Source: Saprospiraceae bacterium (lineage in GTDB: Bacteria; Bacteroidota; Bacteroidia; Chitinophagales; Saprospiraceae). From it: 64,000 nt of DNA. Positions 1 through 10,097 of the stretch are shown here, one piece after another (position 1 is the first letter of the stretch; every line of letters begins with the position of its first letter). The position numbers and the translations under genes are program-made. The stretch lies in NCBI GenBank assembly GCA_016714985.1, contig JADKBS010000005.1:176001-240000 (forward strand), in the 5' to 3' direction. The notes under the pieces were generated by a model. It was not told the origin of the DNA, did no database searches, and saw only the letters and a list, made by a program, of their open reading frames with translations.

Positions 1-1398
1 CACTGGTGCCGAATTGCTGCCGTTCAGTGCCACAATATAAGGAGGTGTGCCGCCATTGATGCCCGTCAGTACAATGGAGCCGTCGTTGCCAAACTGGCAA
101 AGTGGCGAATTGACCTGCGTTAGGGCCGAGATGGCATTGCCGCCAATGAAGGAAAGGCTGATGATCACCGTGGAGTCGCAGTTGTGGTAGCTTGCCCCAT
201 TGAAGACCTCTGTGCCAGTCGGGTTCTGCTCGTCATACACCGTTCCGTTCACTACGATGGAGCCGCCTACCTGCAAAACCTCCGTGATATAGCCTACCGC
301 CTCTGGATAATATGAAAGGCTGATATTTATTGTCGAGTCGCAGCCAAGGTAGCTGCCTAATGGAAAGGTCTCTTCGCCGGTTGGGTTACTGGCCGAGTAC
401 ATTGTACCGTTGATGAAGACCACTTCGCCCGGGCACAGGGTTTCTTCATAGGAAACGATGACTGAACTGCCGAAGGTGAGATTGACATAAACCGTTGAAT
501 CGCAGCCGTTTACAGTGGTATTTTGCAATATTTCGACTCCCGTTGGGTTGCTCTCGTCATAGACCGTACCGTTCACCATCATGCTTCCGCCGATGCAAAG
601 TTGGTCGTCCAAGGTGCTGCTCGCAACGAGGTAGAAGCTCAAATTCACGACAATGGCAGAGTCGCAGCCGAGGAAGCTGCCATTTGGTATCGTCTCTGTG
701 CCGCTTGGGTTACTAGCATTGTAGGTCGTTCCGTTCACAATGATGCTTTCATCAGGGCAAAGAGTCTCGCTAATTGTATTGGTCACCACCGAAGAGAAGG
801 CCAAACTGACAAAAATAACCGAGTCGCAGCCGAGGAAGCTACCGTCCTCAATCGTCTCCGTTCCCGATGGGTTGTCGGCGTCGTAAGTCGTACCGTTCAC
901 CACCATGCTCCCACCCGTGCAAAGGGTTTCATTGATGGTGTTGGTCACCACTGAGTTGAAGGTCAAGTTGACGATGATGGTGGAGTCGCAACCATGAAAA
1001 CTGCCATCAGGGACGACCTCGATACCCGTTGGATTGGCTTCGTCGTAAACCGTTCCGTTGATGGTTACACTGCCTCCCGTACAAAGCGTCTGTGTAAAGT
1101 TATTGATTGCAGGCGGGTAAAAGCTGAGGTTGACGTTGATGGTGGAGTCGCATCCCAAAAGACTGCCTCCAGGAATGGTCTCGCTGCCGCTTGGATTGCT
1201 TGCATTGTAAACAGTGCCATTGACCGTGATGCTCTCGCCGGGGCAAAGCGTTTGGGCAATATTGTTAAAGGTGCTCTGCAGGAGCGTGAGATTGATGACC
1301 ACCGTCGAATCGCAGCCCTTTACAGAAGCGTTTTGCAGCACCTCTACCCCGGTTAGGTTGTTCTGGTCGTAAACGGTTCCGTTGATGTTGATGGCCTG
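1..1398 (-). CDS. Giant repeat adhesin, C-terminal part after a frameshift (runs off the window)
   Basis: This stretch is open on the minus strand to the window edge and continues the protein that begins at 6919. It encodes about nine tandem repeats of roughly 54 residues (162 bp period), each with a Cys-Pro-Gly-Glu type start, an N-G-T-V-Y-D motif, an N-P-S/T-G motif and a conserved G-C-D-S-T followed by a beta-strand. The same repeat opens in the upstream frame just before the shift, so both parts belong to one gene. The break is at about 1399-1403, where the minus strand reads TGC CCG T CAG instead of the expected CCG GGT CAG, i.e. a G-run shortened by two. After the repeats an SprB-like segment begins near position 60-120. 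The end of the protein, presumably with a T9SS sorting domain, lies outside the window. I infer a cell-surface or secreted adhesin; no ligand can be named. Confidence 0.75.
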
Positions 1399-4300
1399 AC
1401 GGGCATATCCCTTGGCTGAAAGTGCCAGTGGCGGGTAGGTAGAAAGCCAGGTTCACATTCACCACAGAATCGCAACCTGAGAAGCTGGCACCGGGGAACA
1501 ATTGCGAACCGCTGGGATTGTTGATGTCGTAAACCTCGCCATTGACGACTAAAGATTCATCGGAACACAGGGTTTGACCGAGATTGTTCACGACAGCGTT
1601 TCCAACCGTGATGGTGGTGCTTGGAGGGTTTGGACTTAGTCCGAAATTAACCAGGCAGTTAAGGCCATCTGCAAATCCACCTATCGTAAATACTATAATG
1701 CCATTTGTAAGGCCGAAATCCGAAGGGCAGACTTCAAAACTGGAACTATTGGGTAAGTTGCCAAGGAACCCATTTTGACTTAAGCCATTTATAGACAAGT
1801 TGTAGTCAATTGCGAATGGTGCATTACCTGCGAAATTTAGGGGTATCTCTATGCAATTACTTGAACAAATAGTGGCATCCGGGCCAAGTGCAACCGTTGG
1901 CAAATAAAACTGAACAGGGAACCCTTGCGAAACCGACAAACAGTCGTCAGTTAGGTTAACACCATTAGTGCCGCTGTTCCCTGCCACCGATGACACGTAA
2001 TAAGTCTGCCCCAGTACTACGCCTGTTGGAATCGGAAAAACGGGTGTGGCGCTCGTCGCAATGATTGTCCCAAGCGTTGCACCGGGGTTGTCGTGCAGTA
2101 CGAATTGCAGCACATCATCACCGTCTAACACTTGGTCTGCATTGAACGGGGCTGAAAAGCTAGCATTATTGTAGCATATCACCACTGGGTTGTTGCCAAT
2201 ATTCATCGTCCCCGCATCTGTCGTGCAGTTGCAGTCCTCCATACCACTGACCGTCACTGGTCCGCAGCCGAGGGCATCGTCAAGTACAAAACTATAAGTG
2301 CCGGTACTGGCGATGGGGGGCGAAGTGAAATTCGAACCCGTGAGCGTAATGCCATCTACGGTATATGGAGCCGCACCGCCAGTGATGTTGAAGGTCACGG
2401 TGTAGGTCGTATTGGTGGCATCGCACGGTTCATCAAGTGCAATGAAAGTAGGAGCTTGGTTGATCATGACGGCAGTGGTTGCTGGGGCCGTGCAGTTTGC
2501 CGAAGGGGTGAACGTCAAGGTCACATTGCCGCTCTGAGCGTTCGGGTCAAAGCTGTTGTTACTCACGCCAGGGCCGCTCCATGTGCCGTTCGGGAAGCTG
2601 TGGTCGGCCAAGGTTGCAAGGTTCAGTGGGTTGTCGCTTTCGCAAATGGAAGCTGTGCCAAGCGAAGGGACAAGCGGGGCGTTCACCGTGACCGTGGTCG
2701 TTGCTTGGTTCACACAGTTTGCCGTAGGCGAAAAGGTCAGCATCACGTTCCCGCTTTGACCCGAAGGGTCAAAATTGCCACCGCTCACACCAGGTCCGCT
2801 CCATGAGCCAGCCGGATAGTTTGGGTCGTTGAGGGTGCTGAGAATGAGGATATTCCCAGTCTGACAAGCCGAGGCAGTGCCCAAAGAAGGCGTTGCAGCA
2901 AGATTTACCGCAATCGAAGTAGTGGCATTATTGGCACAGAACGAAGCCGAAGGTGTAAAGGTCAGGGTGATATTACCGCTGAGGCCCGCTGGGTTGAAGC
3001 TATTGTTCGTCACGCCTTGCCCTGACCAAGTGCCCGTCATGCCGCTTTGGGTAGTCGGCAAGGCAATAGGCTGATCGGTTTGGCAAATGAAAACGGGTAT
3101 CCCACTGATGTTAGGTGCTGGTCCCGTTCCAACGCTGATGGTAGTCGTTGCGCTGCTTGCGCAAAAAGATGGCGCTGGCGTGAAGGTCAAGGTGATATTG
3201 CCAGTTAGGCCCGCCGGGTTAAAGCTGTTGTTGGTCACGCCTTGGCCCGACCAAGTGCCAGTCATTCCCCCCTGTGTGGTCGGCAATGGGATGGCTGCCC
3301 CTGTTTCGCAAATCGAGCCTGGCACCCCTGAAAGCGTAGGTGTCCCGCCATTTCCAACGCTGATGGTAGCCGTTGCATTGATGGCGCAAAAAGTGGCATC
3401 GGGCGTGAAGGTCAAGGTGATATTTCCGCTGAGCCCCGCCGGGTTAAAGCTGTTGTTGGTCACGCCTTGGCCTGACCAATTGCCCGTAATGCCATCTTGC
3501 GTGGTGGGCAAAGCAACGGGGTTTGCCGATTGGCAAATATTGGTTGGTACGCCAGTGATGGCAGGTGCCCCGCCCGTGCCCACTTCGATGGTGGTCGTGG
3601 CATCTTCGGCGCAAAAGCCTGCATCAGGCGTAAAGGTCAGCGTGATGATGCCGTTCAAGCCCGCAGGGTTGAAGATATTATTGATAACGCCTTGCCCAGA
3701 CCATTCCCCTGCAATGCCATCCTGGATGCTCGGCAAGGTGATTGGCGGAGCCGACTCGCAAATGGAGGATGGGATATCACTGATAATTGGAGCGCCACCG
3801 TTGCCTACGGTAATGTTGGTTGTTTCGCCAAGGGCGCAAAAGCCTGCATCAGGGGTGAAGGTCAAAACATAAGTGCCGTTCAGCCCTGCTGGATTGAATA
3901 TATTGCCAATGACCCCTTGCCCTGACCAGTCACCTAGAATGCCGCTTTGGTTGGTAGGCAAGGCAAAGGCGGGGGCATTGTTGCAAATGGAAGCAGGCAC
4001 CCCTGTGATGGTGGGTATGACAGCACCCTCCACCGTGATGGGTTCGTTGGTATTGATGGCACATTGCCCGGCGTTGGGCGTGAAGGTCAAGCTGATGGTG
4101 CCATTGAAGCCCGTCGGGTCAAAACTGTTGTTTGAAATACCGGGGCCTGACCAAGTCCCATCTATACCTGATTGGTTGGTGGGCAGCATGATGGGAGCGT
4201 CCAACTCGCAGATATTGTTCGGTACACCTGCGATGATTGGCGTTATGGCTGGCGTTACAAGGATGCTTTCCGTGGCTGACGTTGCACATTGGTTGGCGGT

Positions 4301-6919
4301 TGGGGTGAAGGTCAGGATCACTGACCCGTTCTGCCCATCGGGGTTGAAATTATTGCCACTCACCCCCGGCCCCGACCAGTTGCCATTGATGCCGCTTTGG
4401 TTGGTGGGCAATGGGATAGGTGCATCCAATTCGCAGAGCGAAGCGGGCACGCCTGTGATGTTTGGCGCCGTTGGTGTTTCAACATCAATGTCCGTAGTGG
4501 CGGGGTTGGCACAAAGCCCAGTGTTTGGCGTAAAGGTCAAGGTAACGTTGCCGCTAAGCCCCGATGGGTCGAAGCTGTTGCCGCTGACGCCTTGGCCTGA
4601 CCATGAGCCAGCAAAGCCACTGACCGTGGGTGGCAGGTTGATGTTCGCCGCCGTCTCGCAAATCGAGGCTGGAAGGCCAGTAATGACGGGCGTTGTGGGG
4701 GCATTGACGACAATATCCTCGGTGGCTGGATTGGCGCATTGCCCTGCATCCGGCGTGAAAGTCAAGTTCACGCTGCCATTTTGGCCCGAAGGGTCAAACA
4801 TATTGCCAACAACACCGGGGCCTGACCAATCGCCAGTTATGCCGCCCTGGGTAGTCGGCAGGTTGACGGGGTTGGCCAGCTCACATAAATTGGCGGGCAG
4901 CCCTGTGATATTGGGCGTAATCGGTAGATCAACGTCAATGATCGTCGTTGCTGGGTTGGCGCATTGCGCAGCAGCAGGGGTAAATGTAAGTGTCACGTTG
5001 CCGGTTTGGCCCGAAGGGTCGAACATATTGCCAGCAACCCCGGGGCCTGACCAGTTGCCATTGATGCCGCTTTGGTTGGTAGGCAGCGAAATGGCAGCGT
5101 CGCTTTCGCAAATGGAAGGTGGTATGCCCGAAATGGGCGGCGTAGTGGCAGCGTCAACGTCAATGGTTGCCGTAGCTGGGTTGGCGCATTGCGCAGCAGC
5201 GGGGGTAAATGTGAGCGTGACGTTGCCGCTTTGGCCCGAAGGGTCGAACATATTGCCAGCAACGCCGGGGCCTGACCAGTTGCCAGTGACGCCGCCTTGG
5301 TTGGTGGGCAAACTGACCGCTGCGTCCAATTCGCAAATGCTGGCTGGTAGCCCCGAAATATTGGGCGTGACCGCCTGTTCCACGTTAATACTGGTGGTGG
5401 CTGGTGCTGCGCAAAGTCCTGAGTTAGGCGTAAAAGTCAGCGAAACCGGGCCATTCTGGCCTGAGGGGTCGAACATATTGCCGGACACGCCTGGCCCCGA
5501 CCACGTACCATTGAAGCCACTTTGGCTGGTGGGCAACGAAATGGGGTCGTCCAATTCGCAGATGGAACTCGGCACGCCACTGATATTGGGGTTCTGCTCT
5601 GGGTTGACGATGATGTTGGTGGTGGCAGGCGCAACACAAGGGGCGCTTGAGGTAAATGTCAAAATCACGCTGCCACTTTGCCCTGTTGGGTTGAACAGGT
5701 TGCCGGAGACGCCGGGGCCTGACCAGGTGCCGTTGGGATAGGTGGGGTCTTCCAAACCGTTGAGGTCGTAGGGTGGGTCGGACTCGCACATCACGTCGGA
5801 GTCGAGGTCGGGCACTGGCGCAGCGGTTACTTGAACGTCAACGGTATTCGTTGTTGCGCAAGCACTTGGCACTGGGGTAAAGGTCAAAGTATTGATGCCA
5901 ATAACAGCCGAGCCGGGATTGAACGTATTGCCGGAAACGCCTGGGCCTGACCAAGTGCCACTGATGCCTGAATTGACAGTAGGCAAGGTCACTGCTGCAT
6001 CATCTTCGCAATACGGGCCAAGTGGTGCAAGCGTGGGCGTGACGGCCACGTTCACGACAATATCCATGTCGGTATCTTGGGCGCATTGGTTAGGTGAAGC
6101 CGTAAAATCAACGGTGGTGGTAGTGCCGCCAAGTCCAGCAGGGTTGAAAACTGCCGGTGACCAGGTACCGTTGATGCCTTGGTTGGAAGTGGTAGGCAGG
6201 GTGACGGGAGCAGCTGTTTCGCACAGAGGGCCTACCTGGGTGAAGGTAGGTATGGGGGCGGTGGTGCCAGTGACTTCAATATTGTCGATGAAATAGAACT
6301 CACCATTTGATTTGTTTGATGCAAAAAACCGAAGCTGAAGTGTTGTGCCGTTTAGGCCCGAAACTGAAATAGTACCTAGTCCTGCATCGCCGCATACATA
6401 GCCGAATTGTGTCCAGCCTCCTCCGTTCAAGCTGTATTCTATCAATACTTGGTCATGGCTGTTGTCGGGTGGGGTATTTCCTGAGCATCCAAAGATTGCT
6501 GACCCCCCCGAGTCGCATTCAAATACGCCTTGGGCGGTGACTTGCAAAGAGACCGAAACGTTACAAAAATCATCTATGTCAATCACTTGCGACAGCCAGC
6601 CATTGTCGTTGCCACCGCCGCCAAAAGCGGGGCAGCATGGGCTTCCTTCTGCGTCGTTTATGGCAAACTGCCCAGACCATACCCCCCATTGGCTCTGGCC
6701 GGGCCCTTGGTTGAGCTGACCGCTATCATCGCAATCCGTCGCATACGATGACCATTTTGGCGGACCGTTCATGGTGCCATTGGCGTAGGAGTTGAAGTTT
6801 TCTGACCAGATTTGCCCGAATGAAACAGTGGCGAAGCCACAAATAAGGAAAACAAGCAACCAAGCGTTGCGGAAGCAAGATGCAAGAAGCAACCCGAAAA
6901 GCCTTTTAGCCATCGTCAT
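1265..6919 (-). CDS. Giant T9SS-type repeat adhesin, N-terminal part (frameshifted near 1400)
   Basis: The start is set at 6919 because a signal peptide begins there (charged Lys-Arg, then a hydrophobic stretch ending V-S-F-G-Q) and a TAnnTTTG promoter element lies 29 bases upstream; a longer frame to 6961 would overrun that element. After the signal peptide comes a jelly-roll-like domain of about 200 residues ending F-Y-F-I-D-N-I-E-V. Then follow about 17 tandem repeats of about 75 residues (roughly 2455-6255), each with S-I-C-E, L-P-T, a G-x-W-S-G-x-G-V core and a L-T-F-T-P strand, i.e. bacterial Ig-like beta-sandwiches. Next come an SprB-like segment and the first ~54-residue repeats. The frame leaves the repeat pattern near 1400 and ends at 1265. 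The family is typical of extracellular T9SS cargo of gliding or filamentous Bacteroidota. Function as an adhesin is inferred. Confidence 0.8.
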   Translation of the reverse strand: MTMAKRLFGLLLASCFRNAWLLVFLICGFATVSFGQIWSENFNSYANGTMNGPPKWSSYATDCDDSGQLNQGPGQSQWGVWSGQFAINDAEGSPCCPAFGGGGNDNGWLSQVIDIDDFCNVSVSLQVTAQGVFECDSGGSAIFGCSGNTPPDNSHDQVLIEYSLNGGGWTQFGYVCGDAGLGTISVSGLNGTTLQLRFFASNKSNGEFYFIDNIEVTGTTAPIPTFTQVGPLCETAAPVTLPTTSNQGINGTWSPAVFNPAGLGGTTTTVDFTASPNQCAQDTDMDIVVNVAVTPTLAPLGPYCEDDAAVTLPTVNSGISGTWSGPGVSGNTFNPGSAVIGINTLTFTPVPSACATTNTVDVQVTAAPVPDLDSDVMCESDPPYDLNGLEDPTYPNGTWSGPGVSGNLFNPTGQSGSVILTFTSSAPCVAPATTNIIVNPEQNPNISGVPSSICELDDPISLPTSQSGFNGTWSGPGVSGNMFDPSGQNGPVSLTFTPNSGLCAAPATTSINVEQAVTPNISGLPASICELDAAVSLPTNQGGVTGNWSGPGVAGNMFDPSGQSGNVTLTFTPAAAQCANPATATIDVDAATTPPISGIPPSICESDAAISLPTNQSGINGNWSGPGVAGNMFDPSGQTGNVTLTFTPAAAQCANPATTIIDVDLPITPNITGLPANLCELANPVNLPTTQGGITGDWSGPGVVGNMFDPSGQNGSVNLTFTPDAGQCANPATEDIVVNAPTTPVITGLPASICETAANINLPPTVSGFAGSWSGQGVSGNSFDPSGLSGNVTLTFTPNTGLCANPATTDIDVETPTAPNITGVPASLCELDAPIPLPTNQSGINGNWSGPGVSGNNFNPDGQNGSVILTFTPTANQCATSATESILVTPAITPIIAGVPNNICELDAPIMLPTNQSGIDGTWSGPGISNNSFDPTGFNGTISLTFTPNAGQCAINTNEPITVEGAVIPTITGVPASICNNAPAFALPTNQSGILGDWSGQGVIGNIFNPAGLNGTYVLTFTPDAGFCALGETTNITVGNGGAPIISDIPSSICESAPPITLPSIQDGIAGEWSGQGVINNIFNPAGLNGIITLTFTPDAGFCAEDATTTIEVGTGGAPAITGVPTNICQSANPVALPTTQDGITGNWSGQGVTNNSFNPAGLSGNITLTFTPDATFCAINATATISVGNGGTPTLSGVPGSICETGAAIPLPTTQGGMTGTWSGQGVTNNSFNPAGLTGNITLTFTPAPSFCASSATTTISVGTGPAPNISGIPVFICQTDQPIALPTTQSGMTGTWSGQGVTNNSFNPAGLSGNITLTFTPSASFCANNATTSIAVNLAATPSLGTASACQTGNILILSTLNDPNYPAGSWSGPGVSGGNFDPSGQSGNVMLTFSPTANCVNQATTTVTVNAPLVPSLGTASICESDNPLNLATLADHSFPNGTWSGPGVSNNSFDPNAQSGNVTLTFTPSANCTAPATTAVMINQAPTFIALDEPCDATNTTYTVTFNITGGAAPYTVDGITLTGSNFTSPPIASTGTYSFVLDDALGCGPVTVSGMEDCNCTTDAGTMNIGNNPVVICYNNASFSAPFNADQVLDGDDVLQFVLHDNPGATLGTIIATSATPVFPIPTGVVLGQTYYVSSVAGNSGTNGVNLTDDCLSVSQGFPVQFYLPTVALGPDATICSSNCIEIPLNFAGNAPFAIDYNLSINGLSQNGFLGNLPNSSSFEVCPSDFGLTNGIIVFTIGGFADGLNCLVNFGLSPNPPSTTITVGNAVVNNLGQTLCSDESLVVNGEVYDINNPSGSQLFPGASFSGCDSVVNVNLAFYLPATGTFSQGICPSGHQHQRNRLRPEQPNRGRGAAKRFCKGLRFDGGHQSHAPAEHL

Positions 6920-6947
6920 TCTTTTGTTTTGGGAACGATTTACATTG

Positions 6948-6955
6948 CAAAGGTA
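6948..6955 (-). promoter_or_regulatory. Bacteroidota -7 promoter element before the adhesin
   Basis: The minus strand reads TACCTTTG, an exact match to the TAnnTTTG -7 consensus, 29 bases before the chosen ATG at 6919. No well-spaced TTG -33 box is visible. Confidence 0.4.
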
Positions 6956-7078
6956 GAACAAAAGAACGGCGTCAGTGCAGCAATTAGCATTAAGTGGGGG
7001 TGAAATTTGGGGTTTTGGTGGAAAATAGCTTTTGGGCTGTTACGGTTCATCCCTCCCCCCTCTCGCTACGCCTCAGCG

Positions 7079-9289
7079 TCATGGCTTACTAATCGCATTC
7101 ACCCCCCCCGGCGCACAATGCTCCCTCAAATACTTGCTCACCATCGTGCTCAGGTGCAGGAACGTCCCCTCGCCCTCGCTGATGCTGTGCGAGCGCATCG
7201 GGTAGGCCATGTACTGGAACTGCTTGTTGTGCTTCACCAATTCATTCACCAACATTTCCGCATTTTGGAAATGCACGTTGTCGTCGCCCGTGCCGTGGAT
7301 GAGCAGCAGGTTGCCCTTCAGGTTTTTAGCATGGGTGAGGGCGGCACCGGCCTTGTAATCCTCCATGTTTTCCTGCGGTAGGCCCATGTAGCGCTCGGTG
7401 TAAATATTGTCGTAGAGCAAGGAACTCGTCACCGGGGCAATGGAGATGCCCGTTTTGTAGATATCCGGGTATTGGAACATGAGGTTCAGCGTGGAAGAGC
7501 CACCGCCGCTCCAGCCCCAAACGGCCACCCGGCTGGTGTCGCAATAGGATGCTTCCAGCACTTTTTTGGCTCCCATCGCTTGGTCACGGATGTTCACTTG
7601 ACCGATTTTTCGGTAGATGGCCTTCCGCCAAGCCCGGCCCTTGGGCGCTGGCGTGCCCCGGTTGTCGAGGCTGACGTGGATGTAGCCGTCCTCGGCCATG
7701 TCGCCGTTGTAGATAAAGTCGTTGGCCCCGCCAAAATCGTCGCCCACCGTGGTGGCGGCAGGCTCGCCATAGACGTAGAACACCACCGGGTATTTTTTCG
7801 ATGGGTCAAAATTGTTGGGCTTTTTCATCCAGCCGTCCATCTCCACACCGTCCTCGGTAGTCACTTTGAAGTACTCTACGTTGCTGTTCTCCTTGGCCTT
7901 CGGGTCAAACTCCTTGGCCAAATCCTTTTGTCCGGCGAGTGGTTTATGGCTTGGGAGTTCCACCCAGGCCGTCATTGGTTGGGTGTAGTGGTTCGAGAAG
8001 TTCCAGCGGGCATATTTGCCGTTGGTGGACACGTTGTAGCCATGCGTGCCGGGCATGGTCACAGGCGTAAGTACCTCGAACTTGCCTTTGCCATTCAACG
8101 GCACCCGGTACAGGTACTTCTGGATGGCGCTGTTTGGCGAAGCCGAAAAATAGACCCAGCCGCCCTTCTCGTCAATGCGGTCGAGGCTGATGACATCGTA
8201 GCGGCCATCGGTCAGCAGGGTCTCTTTTTTGCCATCTATGGAAATGGTGTAGAGGTGCATCCAGCCGTCCTTCTCGCTGGGCCATAGGAAGGACTTGCCG
8301 CCATCGAGCCAGAACCAGCCCACGGGTTGGTTCGCCCATTCGTTCACAGTGGTCACCCAAGCTTCGTCTTTATCGGTGAAAATGGTGCGGGCATCGCCCG
8401 ATTTCGGGTTGCAGAGCATCAGCTTGCTCTCGTTCTGTTTGCGGTTCAGTTGCTGCAGGATGACCTCCTTGCCGTCGGGCGTCCATTCCATGCGCACGAT
8501 ATAGTGCTGCGCCGGGTCGCCGGGCACGTTCATCCAAGCCGTTTTGCCATCGGCAATGCCCACTACACCGATGCGGGCCGGGCTGGGCGGGTCACCTACT
8601 TTCGGGTACTCCACGGGCACGATTTGGCTGTAAACCGAGTCCGTATTGTTGATCATGTAAAAATCCCGAATCTTGTTGGCGTCTAGCTGCCAGTAGGCGA
8701 TGCTCTTGCTGTCCGGCGACCAACGGAAGCCGTCCCGACAGAAAAACTCCTCCTCATAGACCCAGTCGAAGGTGCCGTTGATGAGCTTTTTGGTGCCGAG
8801 GTCGTCCGTCAATTTTTTGATGCTGCCGCTGGCAAGGTCTTCCACATAGACGTTCCGCTCGCTCACGTAGGCGGCCTTCGTGCCATCGGGGCTTAGCTTC
8901 GCAAACATCAGGGTGGAAGCTGGCCGGCCCTTGCCGAGTTGCCTGAGGGACTTGGTGCCAAGGTCGAGCAGCCAATAGTCGCCACGGGTCTTCATGCGCC
9001 AGACCTTCTTGCTGTTGGTGTAAATAAGCGCCTTGGTACCATCTTCGGTAAGGGTGTAACCCTCTACTTTGAGCGGCGTATCTGAGCCGATAGGCTTGAG
9101 CACGTCCTTGCTGACGAGGGTGCTTTTCTCAAGAGAAGGCAGCATGTATTTCATAATGGCGCCTTCCTCGGTCGTGGTATAGCTATTGCCGTCGGTGGCC
9201 CAGGTAAGCCGTTGGGCGTAGCCCAATAAACAGAGGAAAGTAAGCGAAATGGTTAGAATTGACCTAAAAATGATGGGTCGAAGGTTCAT
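7079..9289 (-). CDS. S9 family dipeptidyl peptidase (DPP-IV-like)
   Basis: A 736-residue secreted serine peptidase, the usual length for DPP-IV. It begins with a signal peptide ending L-G-Y-A-Q. The N-terminal beta-propeller (about residues 40-480) contains the W-V-Y-E-E-E-F-F motif, whose double Glu anchors the free substrate N-terminus in DPP-IV. The alpha/beta-hydrolase domain has the nucleophile in G-W-S-G-G-G (Ser594), the acid in H-G-T-G-D-D-N-V (Asp669) and His701 in R-S-H-S, so the triad is complete. The family removes X-Pro or X-Ala dipeptides from peptide N-termini outside the cytoplasmic membrane, usually for peptide feeding. It is transcribed alone on this strand. A TACATTTG -7 element lies about 55 bases upstream. 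Confidence 0.95.
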   Translation of the reverse strand: MNLRPIIFRSILTISLTFLCLLGYAQRLTWATDGNSYTTTEEGAIMKYMLPSLEKSTLVSKDVLKPIGSDTPLKVEGYTLTEDGTKALIYTNSKKVWRMKTRGDYWLLDLGTKSLRQLGKGRPASTLMFAKLSPDGTKAAYVSERNVYVEDLASGSIKKLTDDLGTKKLINGTFDWVYEEEFFCRDGFRWSPDSKSIAYWQLDANKIRDFYMINNTDSVYSQIVPVEYPKVGDPPSPARIGVVGIADGKTAWMNVPGDPAQHYIVRMEWTPDGKEVILQQLNRKQNESKLMLCNPKSGDARTIFTDKDEAWVTTVNEWANQPVGWFWLDGGKSFLWPSEKDGWMHLYTISIDGKKETLLTDGRYDVISLDRIDEKGGWVYFSASPNSAIQKYLYRVPLNGKGKFEVLTPVTMPGTHGYNVSTNGKYARWNFSNHYTQPMTAWVELPSHKPLAGQKDLAKEFDPKAKENSNVEYFKVTTEDGVEMDGWMKKPNNFDPSKKYPVVFYVYGEPAATTVGDDFGGANDFIYNGDMAEDGYIHVSLDNRGTPAPKGRAWRKAIYRKIGQVNIRDQAMGAKKVLEASYCDTSRVAVWGWSGGGSSTLNLMFQYPDIYKTGISIAPVTSSLLYDNIYTERYMGLPQENMEDYKAGAALTHAKNLKGNLLLIHGTGDDNVHFQNAEMLVNELVKHNKQFQYMAYPMRSHSISEGEGTFLHLSTMVSKYLREHCAPGGVNAISKP

Positions 9290-9344
9290 GTATCGTAATT
9301 TTTGATGAAAAAAATGCGGTTAATTACTCTTTTTCCGAGTTTCG

Positions 9345-9352
9345 CAAATGTA
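9345..9352 (-). promoter_or_regulatory. -7 promoter element before the DPP-IV gene
   Basis: The minus strand reads TACATTTG (TAnnTTTG consensus) 55 bases before the ATG. No TTG at the right spacing was found, so only half of the promoter is supported. Confidence 0.4.
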
Positions 9353-9453
9353 GCAACGCCATTTGATTGGTCTTCCATAAAATTGCGAGCCACAACAAAG
9401 TCAGCTTGCGCTAAAAATGGTTGCTTTGCGTTTGTAATTGAGACAATAGCAAA

Positions 9454-9521
9454 AAGGCATTAGATATTGGACAGCGCAATTTGAACCTTAAGTCTAATGT
9501 CTCATTCCTAATGTCTTTATC
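9454..9521. repeat. 7-bp-period array with inverted partner before the 9537 gene
   Basis: At 9492-9521 units such as GTCTAAT, GTCTCAT and TCCTAAT repeat with a 7-bp step, 16 bases before the start codon. At 9454-9473 lies a complementary stretch (CATTAGATATTGGAC), so the leader could fold back on itself. The units are imperfect. This is the weakest member of the array family in the window. Confidence 0.5.
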
Positions 9522-9536
9522 CCAACCCAACGATTG

Positions 9537-10097
9537 ATGTACAAAACTTGGCTTTCCATATTCTGTTTGCTTTTTTTGGCAAAAATGGGGCATTCGCAGT
9601 CCCTTACGGGCGAATGGTCTGGTACTGTGACCCAAACTGGCAAGTCCACCAGTTTCTTGTATTCCATTTCGATGGTACAGGACGGCCAAAGAATAACTGG
9701 CACGGCTACTTCCAGCAACGCCGACGGCAGTGGTGCCGCCAGGTTCGAGGTAGGCGGCACCTTCGATGGCAAGCTGTTGGTCTTGCAAGAGGTGAAGCAG
9801 TTGGAGCCTGAAAACGCTAGGTGGTGTCTCAAGCATATCCGGTTGCAATATGCTGAAAACCACGGCATCGCAACCCTTGAGGGTAGCTGGGAGGCCCAAG
9901 GCTGCAAACCGGGGACTATGAGGTTAGGAGGCAGTTCGACAGGTCTTGTCCCGATTCTTCGGGATGGCAGTGGGCAGTCAGTCCCTAGTCCAGCGGCAAG
10001 CATCCAGTCATCCCTCATGCCTCATCCTTCATCCCTCCTTGGACGATACAGCGGCCACCTCTCCCAATCCGACCGGAACTATGGGTTTTATTTCTGA
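9537..10097 (+). CDS. Secreted two-domain beta-rich protein, N-terminal part (frameshifted)
   Basis: I do not recognise the family. A signal peptide (hydrophobic core then G-H-S-Q) starts at ATG 9537; a TTG three bases earlier is also possible. The first domain, about residues 22-125, reads L-T-G-E-W-S-G-T-V and ends with R-W-C-L-K followed by G-C-K-P-G-T, suggesting a small beta-barrel. A second copy of the same domain begins near residue 165 as G-R-Y-S-G-H but the frame ends at 10097, while the continuation lies one frame away in the ORF that closes at 10839. The two domains are separated by about 35 low-complexity residues encoded by a repeat-rich insertion (9943-10040). One intact gene from 9537 to 10839 is the likely ancestral state. 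Confidence 0.65.
   Translation: MYKTWLSIFCLLFLAKMGHSQSLTGEWSGTVTQTGKSTSFLYSISMVQDGQRITGTATSSNADGSGAARFEVGGTFDGKLLVLQEVKQLEPENARWCLKHIRLQYAENHGIATLEGSWEAQGCKPGTMRLGGSSTGLVPILRDGSGQSVPSPAASIQSSLMPHPSSLLGRYSGHLSQSDRNYGFYF
9943..10040. repeat. Composite repeat insertion between the duplicated domains
   Basis: This segment separates the duplicated domains of the secreted protein and looks intergenic, not coding. It has a CCCGA-TTCT-TCGGG hairpin next to GTTCGACAGGTC, then CAGTGGG/CAGTCAG units and CATCC-type units with roughly 7-bp steps. The CGGGACAGGTCG block recurs in the spacer at 49182-49211. It reads through in frame but the frame is lost just after it. Confidence 0.5.

Noticed and set aside
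3873..5741. 622-residue frame on the plus strand
   Set aside because: It is the antisense shadow of the 75-residue repeats of the adhesin; periodic and without any family feature of its own.
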